The position numbers were made by a program, and so were the translations under genes. Shown here piece by piece: positions 7,009 to 14,584 of a stretch of DNA of 40,181 bases (position 1 is the stretch's first letter; each line of letters starts with the position of its first letter). The DNA lies in assembly GCA_028724585.1 (NCBI GenBank), contig JAQYCQ010000012.1:1-40181 (forward strand), written 5' to 3'. The notes under the pieces are model-generated. The model ran no database searches and was not told the DNA's origin. It was given only the letters and a program-made list of their open reading frames with translations. Origin of the DNA: Bacillota bacterium (GTDB lineage: Bacteria > Bacillota > Clostridia > Peptostreptococcales > Anaerovoracaceae).

Positions 7009-7017
7009 TGATATACT
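7009..7017 (+). promoter_or_regulatory. Extended -10 promoter (TGaTATACT) for the Lon-like gene
   Basis: TGaTATACT at 7009-7017 gives a leader of about 125 bases to the ATG at 7149. The -35 is not convincing. The leader has a GC-rich segment (about 7060-7090) that may fold. Confidence 0.5.
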
Positions 7018-7148
7018 GATAGCAGATATATATTTGCTATGACAATAATATACAGGATCAGGCGGCCGCCGCGACGTGAACGACGGCTGTTTTCTCTATA
7101 TATAGTTCTGTTGTATACGTTTAATTCAAATAGAAAGGAAGCTGAACA

Positions 7149-9542
7149 ATGAAAAAGCCGTATGAACTGACTTGGGATCAGCTGAAACCCGATTATTCTG
7201 CCGGGAATCTTCACTTCAGCACGACAGCTGAACTCACTCCGCTAGACGGGATAATCGGACAGGACCGCGCTGTGGAAGCGATGGAATTCGGGCTTTCTGT
7301 ACGTAAGAAAGGTTACAACATATATATGGCAGGTCTGCCCGGAACCGGGAAGACGACATATGCCAGGAAAAGCGCCATGCGTAAGGCTGCTGAACAGCCG
7401 GTGCCTTCGGACTGGTGCTATGTCATGAACTTCAGAGATGAGAAGCGGCCGTCTGCCATTTCTTTTCCGGCCGGACAGGGCAGGGCTTTTAAGAAAGATA
7501 TGGAGCAGCTCGTCGAACTGCTGAAGAATGAGCTTCAGAAGGCCTTCATAGGCGAAGAGTACGTGACGAAGAAAAATTCGATCGCCAAAGATACCGACAA
7601 TAAGAGGAAAGTCCTGATCGCGAAACTGAATGAGATAGGGAACGAATTAGGCTTCGCGGCCAGGTTCACAGAGGAAGGCCTGCAGCTGCATCCTCTGATC
7701 AATGGGAAAGTCATGGATGAAGCCGCCTATCAGCAGCTTACTGAGAGCCAGCTTGAGACTATCAACAGCAACTCGGTGATATTCTCCGAAAAGGCTTCTG
7801 GATTATTAAGGGATCTTGATGCACTTGAAAGAGAGGATTTTGGCAGGCAGGAAAAGCTGGATCAGGAAATCGGGACCCGCGCTATGCAGAGCCATATCGA
7901 CGCTATGAAAGAAAAATACGAGGTCTCCCCGAAAGCCTGCGCTTACCTCGATGACGTCAAGGTCGATATCCTGGAGAACATGGATGACTTTATAGACGAG
8001 GAAGACCCATCAGAAGACCAGATCACGGCTTTACTGAAGGCACAAAGCGACAGCAGCGATCCCTCTGAGCGTTACAGGGTAAACTTGATAGTTGACCATT
8101 CCGGAGAGGAAAGCGCTCCGGTGGTAACCGTATTCAGCCCGACATATCAGGATCTGAGCGGTGAAGTGGAAATTAATACGGACGGAAATTACTTAACCAC
8201 AGACTATATGGGTATCAAAGGGGGACAGCTGCACCAGGCCAACGGCGGCTTCCTGATAGTTCAGGCATACGACATACTTACGACGCCCGGAGCCTGGGAA
8301 GTCCTGCGTCGTGTCATGAAGACATCGGAGATCAGCGTCGGCCCTGCCAGGGGCGGCGTCTACGCGCAGGCAATGCCTTTCCTCAAGCCGGAACCGATCC
8401 CGGCAGACCTTAAGATCATCATGATCGGCAATGGTTCGTATTATGAGCTTATGAGAGAAGCGGACGAGGAGTTCGGAAAATTCTTCAAAGTCCGCGCTGA
8501 TTTCGATTATGAAATGCCGGCAAGCAGCGAAAACATCGAGAAGGTAACAGAATTCATGAAACGCCTTGTGGAAAACGAGAAGATACCGGACTTCGATGCC
8601 GGAGCTGCGGCGAAAGTCCTGGAATACTCTTCGAGGAATGCTGAAAGGCAGGATAAGCTGTCGACCAGGTTCAACCTTCTTGCTGATATCCTCTGCGAGG
8701 CGGCTGCCTGGGCAGAGGCTGACAGGGCAGAGCTTATCACCGCGGAGTATGTTCAGAAAGCGATAGATAAAAAGGAAGACCGTCTCCGCCTCTACGAAGA
8801 AAAGATCAAGGAAATGTATGATAACGATGAGATAATGATCGCGACAGAGGGCAGCGAGACCGGTCAGATAAACGCCCTGGCAGTGCTGGATACCGGCGAT
8901 TACGCTTTCGGTATTCCGTCCAGGATCACTGCTACAGCATATGTAGGCCAGAGCGGCATCGTTAATATTGAAAAAGAAGCAGAGATGAGCGGACAGACGC
9001 ATAACAAAGGCGTTCAGATAATCTCCGGCTATCTGGGACAGATGTACGCCCAGAAATTCCCGCTGTCGCTGTCGTGCAGGATCTGTTTCGAACAGAGCTA
9101 CAGCGGCATAGACGGGGACAGTGCCTCCAGTACAGAACTCTACGCGATCCTGTCGGCGCTCTCGTCACTTCCTATACGTCAGGATCTGGCAGTAACAGGA
9201 TCAGTGAACCAGCGTGGACGCATTCAGGCCATTGGCGGAGTCAATTACAAGATAGAGGGCTTTTTCGATCTCTGCAGGAGACGGGGCCTGACCGGCAGCC
9301 AGGGAGTCCTCATACCAGTCTCTAATATGAAGGATCTTGTTCTTAAAGATGATGTTGTACAGGCAGTGGAGGAAGGAAAATTCCATATCTATCCTGTAAA
9401 GACCATAGACGAAGGCATAGAATTGCTGACGGGCTGCCCGGCCGGAGAGCCGGACGCGGAAGGAAAATATCCGCAAGACAGCGTTCACGGACGCGTCTAC
9501 GAAAGGCTTAAGGCATTTAATGATGCTGCGTCGGATTCGTGA
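7149..9542 (+). CDS. Lon-like ATP-dependent protease (LonB-type AAA plus S16 peptidase)
   Basis: The 797-residue cytoplasmic protein follows GGAAG. The N-terminal AAA region has Walker A GLPGTGKTT (residues 62-70), then a long helical insert (about 140-290) and the rest of the ATPase with GGFLIVQAYDIL. The C-terminal third is a Lon proteolytic domain: Ser658 in DGDSASS is the expected nucleophile and Lys701 in GGVNYKIEG the partner of the catalytic dyad. No transmembrane segment is present, unlike archaeal LonB. It should unfold and degrade damaged or regulatory proteins. The nitroreductase gene starts 15 bases downstream, so the two are probably co-transcribed. Confidence 0.92.
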   Translation: MKKPYELTWDQLKPDYSAGNLHFSTTAELTPLDGIIGQDRAVEAMEFGLSVRKKGYNIYMAGLPGTGKTTYARKSAMRKAAEQPVPSDWCYVMNFRDEKRPSAISFPAGQGRAFKKDMEQLVELLKNELQKAFIGEEYVTKKNSIAKDTDNKRKVLIAKLNEIGNELGFAARFTEEGLQLHPLINGKVMDEAAYQQLTESQLETINSNSVIFSEKASGLLRDLDALEREDFGRQEKLDQEIGTRAMQSHIDAMKEKYEVSPKACAYLDDVKVDILENMDDFIDEEDPSEDQITALLKAQSDSSDPSERYRVNLIVDHSGEESAPVVTVFSPTYQDLSGEVEINTDGNYLTTDYMGIKGGQLHQANGGFLIVQAYDILTTPGAWEVLRRVMKTSEISVGPARGGVYAQAMPFLKPEPIPADLKIIMIGNGSYYELMREADEEFGKFFKVRADFDYEMPASSENIEKVTEFMKRLVENEKIPDFDAGAAAKVLEYSSRNAERQDKLSTRFNLLADILCEAAAWAEADRAELITAEYVQKAIDKKEDRLRLYEEKIKEMYDNDEIMIATEGSETGQINALAVLDTGDYAFGIPSRITATAYVGQSGIVNIEKEAEMSGQTHNKGVQIISGYLGQMYAQKFPLSLSCRICFEQSYSGIDGDSASSTELYAILSALSSLPIRQDLAVTGSVNQRGRIQAIGGVNYKIEGFFDLCRRRGLTGSQGVLIPVSNMKDLVLKDDVVQAVEEGKFHIYPVKTIDEGIELLTGCPAGEPDAEGKYPQDSVHGRVYERLKAFNDAASDS

Positions 9543-9557
9543 GAAAGGAGTACACTT

Positions 9558-10214
9558 ATGGAATTACATGATCTGATATACAGCCGCCAGAGTGTCAGGA
9601 GATTCAAGCCGGATCCGGTTCCTGACGAGGATATTAAGAAGATAATAGATGCCGCCAGGGTAGGGCAGTCCAGCGAGAACGAACAGAACTGGCACTTTAT
9701 TGCCATCAGAAACCAGGATTTCAAGGATAAGCTGGGAGCGCTCATTCAGGAAAGATCTAACGAGCTGGGAGCCGAGATCGCTGCTGTCGATGAGAAGAGA
9801 TCTAAGCGTTTTCTTAAGTTTACTAAGCTTTTCACACTCTTTGCGCTTAAAGCTCCGGTCCTTGTTCTGGTATTTTCGTATCTGGCGCCGGCAAACGCTG
9901 AATTCGAGTACAAAATGCTGGGGCGCCCGGAAGAAGATGTCAAAGAGCTGCAGCTGCAGAGTCCGGGTATGATGGGTCTCGGCACAGCGCTGGAGCACTG
10001 TGTCCTCACGATGATGGAACTGGGTTACGGCACTACCGTCATGACCAGCCAGAACTGGATACATAAGGATATCGAGGCGCTCGTAAAAGAAGAAATAGGA
10101 TTCTCGAGAGAAAACTGGTTCCTGGCGGCGATGATGCCGATCGGAAAGCCTGACGGAGAACTCAAGAGCCCGGGCAGAAAACCGCTGGAAGAGATACTTG
10201 AGTTTTATAACTAA
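9558..10214 (+). CDS. Nitroreductase-family flavoprotein
   Basis: The 218-residue product follows GAAAGGAG. The N-terminus (LIYSRQSVRRFKPDPVPDEDIKKIIDAAR) is the FMN-phosphate-binding start of the nitroreductase fold, and SSENEQNWHFIAI and the GLGTALEHCVLTMMELGYGT segment match its later blocks. Such proteins are usually dimeric FMN-dependent NAD(P)H oxidoreductases. The natural substrate is unknown. The gene is close behind the Lon-like protease and is followed by a hairpin repeat. Confidence 0.88.
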   Translation: MELHDLIYSRQSVRRFKPDPVPDEDIKKIIDAARVGQSSENEQNWHFIAIRNQDFKDKLGALIQERSNELGAEIAAVDEKRSKRFLKFTKLFTLFALKAPVLVLVFSYLAPANAEFEYKMLGRPEEDVKELQLQSPGMMGLGTALEHCVLTMMELGYGTTVMTSQNWIHKDIEALVKEEIGFSRENWFLAAMMPIGKPDGELKSPGRKPLEEILEFYN

Positions 10215-10233
10215 TAAAAATACTATATCCTGC

Positions 10234-10248
10234 GTCAGCTCCGCTGAC
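10234..10248. repeat. Mini-hairpin repeat, single
   Basis: A perfect GTCAGC-TCC-GCTGAC hairpin. Relative to the GTCCGC form, the fourth base pair is changed on both arms, a compensatory change. Confidence 0.85.
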
Positions 10249-10278
10249 AGGAAATGCCTATAAAAAGGGAGGCGCAGT

Positions 10279-11175
10279 ATGGAATATATTTCAGCGGCCC
10301 AGGCAGCTCGAAAATGGGCAATAACTGAACGCAGTGTTCGTAATTACTGTAAAAATGGCAGGATAGCAGGAGCCTTCAAGGAAGGTGGACGCTGGAAGAT
10401 CCCAGCTGACGCGGAAAAACCATTGCGTAAAGAGCGAAGCGATAAGGTACCTGATGACCTGCTGGGAAGATTGAGGTTTGAAAAAGAAAATGATATCCCC
10501 GGCGGCATTTACCATAGGATACAGATCGACCTTACATATAACTCCAATCATATCGAAGGAAGCAGGCTCACACACGATCAGACAAGATATATATTTGAGA
10601 CCCGCACGATAGAAGCGGATTCCGGACCGGTTAATGTCGATGATATAGTCGAAGCAGTGAATCATTTTCGATGCATAGACCTGATCATCGATCAGGCGAA
10701 CCGCCGCCTCAGCGAAGCGTTTATCAAGCAGCTTCATCTGATATTAAAAAGCGGAACGTCAGACAGCAGAAAATCGTGGTTTGCTGTCGGCGATTATAAA
10801 AAGCTGGAAAATGAAGTGGGCGGAAAAGTCACAGCAAAGCCTGAGGATGTACACAGAGAGATAAAGCTTCTGATCTCAGAATATAACAGGCACGAAAGTA
10901 ATACAATTGATGACATACTTGATTTTCATTATCGTTTTGAAAGGATACATCCTTTCCAGGACGGCAACGGACGTGTAGGCCGTCTCATCATGTTTAAAGA
11001 GTGCCTTAGAAACGGTATCACACCATTCATTATCGAAGATGACCTGAAGTATTATTACTACAGAGGATTAAATGAGTGGGAGCATGAGAGAGAATATCTG
11101 AGGGATACATGCCTTACCGCGCAGGACCGTTTCGGGAAGTATATGGACTATTTTCATTTGAAATCAGAAGATTAA
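10279..11175 (+). CDS. HTH-Fic protein, predicted self-inhibited AMP transferase
   Basis: The 298-residue product starts after GGGAGG. Residues 1-55 (ISAAQAARKWAITERSVRNYCKNGRIAGAFK) look like an excisionase/MerR-type helix-turn-helix. The Fic domain follows, with the full catalytic motif HPFQDGNGRVGR at 224-235 and an inhibitory-helix motif SNHIEG at 89-94 (S/TxxxE(G/N), Glu93), which places it in the class with N-terminal self-inhibition. Fic enzymes usually transfer AMP from ATP to protein hydroxyls. The DNA-binding domain suggests autoregulation or modification of a DNA-bound partner. No antitoxin gene flanks it; a LOG-family gene follows by 22 bases. Confidence 0.9.
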   Translation: MEYISAAQAARKWAITERSVRNYCKNGRIAGAFKEGGRWKIPADAEKPLRKERSDKVPDDLLGRLRFEKENDIPGGIYHRIQIDLTYNSNHIEGSRLTHDQTRYIFETRTIEADSGPVNVDDIVEAVNHFRCIDLIIDQANRRLSEAFIKQLHLILKSGTSDSRKSWFAVGDYKKLENEVGGKVTAKPEDVHREIKLLISEYNRHESNTIDDILDFHYRFERIHPFQDGNGRVGRLIMFKECLRNGITPFIIEDDLKYYYYRGLNEWEHEREYLRDTCLTAQDRFGKYMDYFHLKSED

Positions 11176-11197
11176 ATACAGAAAGGCAGCAGTATAA

Positions 11198-11734
11198 ATG
11201 AACATTGCGGTATTCTGCGGTTCCTGGACCGGCGAAAATGATATCTGGATCAAAGCGGCGGAAGAGTTAGGGAACTGGATAGGAGAAAAGGGTCATACAT
11301 TGGTATATGGCGGAGGCGGATCCGGCCTGATGGGAGTTATCGCGTCGAAAGTTTACGGATCGGGCGGCCAGGTCATCGGCGTCGTGCCTGAAGATGTGGA
11401 TTTCATAAGAAACAGGCCGCATGACTATGTTACGAAGCTCATCTATACGAAGGACATGAGTGACCGTAATAAGAAGATGTTCGAGACAGCTGACGCCTTT
11501 ATCGCTCTGCCGGGCGGAGTAGGGACACTTGACGAGATCTCTGAAGCCATCACCCTTACTAAGATCGGCGTTATGGATAAAAAGAGCGTCCTTTTCAACA
11601 GGAAGGGCTTTTACGATCCTTTGCGGGCGCTCTTTTACGGTATGGAAAAAGAAGGCTTCATGACAGCGGAATCCATGTCCCATGTCATGTTTTCTGATGA
11701 TCTGAAAGAAATAGAAAGATTTATTTCAGTGTGA
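11198..11734 (+). CDS. LOG-family (TIGR00730) nucleotide phosphoribohydrolase-like protein
   Basis: The 178-residue Rossmann-fold product has GGGGSGLMG near residue 50 and PGGVGTLDE near 107, the phosphoribosyl-binding and catalytic motif of the LOG family. Relatives release free bases from nucleoside 5'-monophosphates, cytokinin types in plants and AMP or others in bacteria. The ribosome site is AAAGGCAG. It lies 22 bases after the HTH-Fic gene and likely shares its transcript. The in vivo substrate is not known. Confidence 0.88.
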   Translation: MNIAVFCGSWTGENDIWIKAAEELGNWIGEKGHTLVYGGGGSGLMGVIASKVYGSGGQVIGVVPEDVDFIRNRPHDYVTKLIYTKDMSDRNKKMFETADAFIALPGGVGTLDEISEAITLTKIGVMDKKSVLFNRKGFYDPLRALFYGMEKEGFMTAESMSHVMFSDDLKEIERFISV

Positions 11735-11750
11735 ACTGGAACGATCTCCT

Positions 11751-11765
11751 GTCGGCGGAGCCGAC
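11751..11765. repeat. Mini-hairpin repeat, single
   Basis: A perfect GTCGGC-GGA-GCCGAC hairpin between the convergent LOG-family and PHP genes. Confidence 0.8.
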
Positions 11766-11768
11766 GTG

Positions 11769-12644
11769 TTATTTCAGATATTCTTCGTGTTTCGCTCTGA
11801 GCTGTTCAAGATATTCCGGTGGAAAATGGTGATCCAGCCTGTCATTTTTTCGCTTTCCGTGGAAATCAGATCCGCAGGAAGGAAGCAGCCCGTATCTGTC
11901 CGCGAGATCTCTGAGCCTGGCTCGCTTGTCATCGTCATATTTGCCGTACAGTACTTCCATGCCGTCGCCTCCGAGCGACCTGAAATGCTCTATCAGGCTG
12001 ATAATTTCGTCTTCCTTGAGATTATATGAATAAGGATGGGCGAGAACCGCGACTCCGAACGCTTTATGGATTTCAGCGATCACCCTGTCTATGCCGGCGA
12101 AAATATGCTCGTTTGGTACATATGCCAGCCTGTCGCCGTAATCCCCTATATACCTGTCCATTGCCTGATCCGCGTCGTCAGCGAAGCCCTTATCCACTAT
12201 GAGCTGGGAAAGCTGCGGGCGGCCTATGAAGTTCCTTTCAGGGAAATATCTATCATGAAGCTCATCGTAGCTGCGGCAGCCCAGTTCGACGCCGATTGAG
12301 TTTAATTTTTCGAGCATCTTTGTCATTCTCTCACGGTTGTCGTCGTTGTTGACAGCCAGGAAGCTTTTCAATTCTTCGGTCTGCTCAAGAAAGAGGCCGA
12401 CTATATGGATCTCTTTTATTTCTCCGGCGGCAGTCTCATATCTTGAGCTGACCTCACTGGCGGATATGATCTCCATTTCAGGGAAGAGTCCTCTCAGCCG
12501 GTCTATATCCGTGTGGATCTTGTTGTGGTCGGTAATGGCCAGATGTCCTATGCCTTCAGCGGCTGCCATTTTTATCATTTCTTCTGTCTGAAAATTTCCG
12601 TCTGACAGGATGGTATGAGTGTGGAGATCTATAAAATCCTTCAT
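11769..12644 (-). CDS. PHP-domain metal-dependent phosphoesterase
   Basis: The 291-residue product starts after AAAGGAG on the minus strand. Its N-terminus DLHTHTILSDG and the following ITDHN supply the first metal ligands of a PHP domain; later HPYSYNL and CGSDFHG provide the rest. Relatives such as YciV/RnmAM hydrolyse 3',5'-nucleoside bisphosphates or trim RNA 5' ends, so a nucleotide or RNA substrate is likely. A TATAAT -10 on the minus strand lies at 12689-12694. It is a single-gene unit facing the LOG-family gene. Confidence 0.87.
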   Translation of the reverse strand: MKDFIDLHTHTILSDGNFQTEEMIKMAAAEGIGHLAITDHNKIHTDIDRLRGLFPEMEIISASEVSSRYETAAGEIKEIHIVGLFLEQTEELKSFLAVNNDDNRERMTKMLEKLNSIGVELGCRSYDELHDRYFPERNFIGRPQLSQLIVDKGFADDADQAMDRYIGDYGDRLAYVPNEHIFAGIDRVIAEIHKAFGVAVLAHPYSYNLKEDEIISLIEHFRSLGGDGMEVLYGKYDDDKRARLRDLADRYGLLPSCGSDFHGKRKNDRLDHHFPPEYLEQLRAKHEEYLK

Positions 12645-12999
12645 TGTCCGTCTCCTTTCCGGGAATATGTGAAAAATTTTTGGATTCCATTATACATCAG
12701 CGGATCAGAAAATGCAGATAAAATCGCTTAAAATCCCTTGATTTAGGAAAAACAGATTTATTGAAATCTCATTCAGCAGATATCATTTATAAATTAGTAT
12801 GGATAAGTGAAATAAGAGTAGAATCTAAGGCTTGAATGTTGTAAGATTGAAGTCGGCTGTGTCTAAATGCCATTTTTAGCCGCTGGCTGCTGCGGCTGAT
12901 GATATAGGAAGTTCACAGCTGTTTTACGTGTCAGATCATCTGCAGCAAAAATAGCTTTGTAAAAAATATATTGAGCAGCATAGATAATGGAGAAATTTT
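12645..12999. other. 355-base intergenic region between divergent genes
   Basis: It holds the minus-strand -10 TATAAT (12689-12694) of the PHP gene, an inverted repeat AGATTT/AAATCT (12754-12769) and an AGCCGC/GCGGCT hairpin near 12878-12897 that lacks a T-run. I looked for a T-box or other riboswitch ahead of the branched-chain amino acid permease and saw no recognisable core. The plus-strand promoter is not clear. Confidence 0.4.
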
Positions 13000-14337
13000 A
13001 TGGAGAAAAAAGGTTCTAGCAGAACGGGCATAATCGTCAGCATGGGACTTGCCCTGTTCGCTTCTTTGTTCGGAGCCGGAAACCTTATCTTTCCGCCTTT
13101 CCTCGGTATGGGAAGCGGGAAAGACTGGATAACCGGTTTTCTGGGCTTTTTCATCATGGACGCCGGCATGGCAGCGTTTACAGTATTCGCTGTAGTAGGA
13201 AACCGCAAGTCCACGATAAACGGAGTGATGGGAAAAGTCGGAAACATACCGGGAAAGATCATGATGATCCTGGTGATCTTATGTATAGGTCCTGGAATAG
13301 GAATCCCGCGCACGGCAGTGACATCGTATGAGCTGGGTATCAGCACCCTGTTCCCGGGACTGCCGCAGTGGGCTTTCGGAGCAATATTTTTCGCTCTGAC
13401 ATTCTTTCTCGTAATACGCCCCAACAAGGTCGTGGATATAGTCGGAAACTTCCTTACACCGGCCCTTTTGATAGTAATGGCCCTTCTGATCGTAACCGGT
13501 ATAACTCATCCTATCTCAGACCCGGTCCAGATCCAGCAAGCGGCGGCTTTTAAGGCAGGCGTACAGAACGGATACCAGACCATGGACGGTATGGCGGCTG
13601 TCATGCTGGTGCTCATGCTCATCACGGCGGCTAACGCTCACGGGATCACGTCAAAGAAAGAGATAAAATGGATGGTAGCAGGAGCGGATGTGATAGCATG
13701 CATCCTGCTGGGAATCATCTACGGAGGTCTTACTTATCTGGGTGCCATGGTTTCGGGAGACTCGAATTTTCAGAAGCTGGAACAGGCTCCTCTGCTCATC
13801 AGCATCACAAACACTCTGCTGGGCAAATACGGAGTGCTGGCTCTTTCGATCATAGTTTTCCTGGCCTGCCTTACCACGGCTATTGGCCTGGTCACTGTAG
13901 CCGGCACATATTTTGAAGATGTTTCTAACGGTAAGCTTAAATACAGGTACGTTGTCATAGCTGTCATACTCATCAGTTACGCAATGTCAAACTTCGGCCT
14001 TTCCACGATCATAGGAATTGCTGCGCCTATACTGAGCATCCTCTATCCGCCGATCATCGTACTCATTATCTGCACGGTCTTCGAAAATGTCATCAAAAAT
14101 GACAGAGCGACAGCTGTTACCGCATATGTATCACTGGCGATCAGTCTGGTGGAAACACTGAAGATTCCGGTGCTTTCGGATCTCGTCGCGTCGCTGCCTC
14201 TTGCATCCTACGGACTGTCCTGGCTGCTGCCGGCAGTGGTAGTCCTGCTCGCCAGCAGGCTCCTGCTCGGCAGATCTGATGATTACAGACTTGAAGTTCC
14301 GGAAGATGATACTCTGGAAGCAGTTCAGGGAAATTAA
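13000..14337 (+). CDS. brnQ: Branched-chain amino acid permease, BrnQ family
   Basis: The 445-residue product starts at ATG 13000 after GGAGAAA. It has about twelve hydrophobic segments and the signature start GLALFASLFGAGNLIFPPFLG, typical of LIVCS transporters that import leucine, isoleucine and valine with sodium or protons. GPGIGIPRTAVTSYE is another conserved family block. It is a single-gene unit closed by a strong terminator at 14367. Confidence 0.93.
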   Translation: MEKKGSSRTGIIVSMGLALFASLFGAGNLIFPPFLGMGSGKDWITGFLGFFIMDAGMAAFTVFAVVGNRKSTINGVMGKVGNIPGKIMMILVILCIGPGIGIPRTAVTSYELGISTLFPGLPQWAFGAIFFALTFFLVIRPNKVVDIVGNFLTPALLIVMALLIVTGITHPISDPVQIQQAAAFKAGVQNGYQTMDGMAAVMLVLMLITAANAHGITSKKEIKWMVAGADVIACILLGIIYGGLTYLGAMVSGDSNFQKLEQAPLLISITNTLLGKYGVLALSIIVFLACLTTAIGLVTVAGTYFEDVSNGKLKYRYVVIAVILISYAMSNFGLSTIIGIAAPILSILYPPIIVLIICTVFENVIKNDRATAVTAYVSLAISLVETLKIPVLSDLVASLPLASYGLSWLLPAVVVLLASRLLLGRSDDYRLEVPEDDTLEAVQGN

Positions 14338-14366
14338 AATTTAATATTTAACTGCTATTATGTATT

Positions 14367-14406
14367 GCGGCATGAACAGGCTCGACCTGTCCATGCCGCT
14401 TTTTTT
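14367..14406 (+). terminator. Rho-independent terminator after brnQ
   Basis: GCGGCATG (14367-14374) pairs with CATGCCGC (14392-14399), with ACAGG/CCTGT inside, followed by a seven-base T-run. Confidence 0.93.
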
Positions 14407-14438
14407 GAGGTACTGCCGCTCTTGATATGGTTTCCCGT

Positions 14439-14477
14439 GCCGGCTCTGCCGGCTCGGGGCATGTCCGCGGAGCGGTC
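14439..14477. repeat. Mini-hairpin repeat, pair
   Basis: GCCGGC-TCT-GCCGGC (14439-14453) and GTCCGC-GGA-GCGGTC (14463-14477, one mismatch), upstream of the tetrapyrrole cluster. Confidence 0.8.
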
Positions 14478-14584
14478 GGAAACTGCCTTGAGGATTTATG
14501 AGATTTGATTTTGTTTCCTTCATTGCTATAATAACAAATAACAGTGATTTTTACCGTGCGGCTGCATATTGCTTTGGAGGTCAA

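Noticed and set aside
10279-11734. Fic toxin-antitoxin module
   Set aside because: No separate antitoxin gene; the inhibitory motif is within the Fic protein, and the neighbour is a LOG-family enzyme.
12645-12999. T-box or other riboswitch before brnQ
   Set aside because: No T-box core sequence, specifier-like helix or antiterminator could be recognised.
14498-14584. Upstream ATG extending the HemC fusion
   Set aside because: No ribosome site and no HemC homology; GGAGG precedes ATG 14585 and the family starts there.
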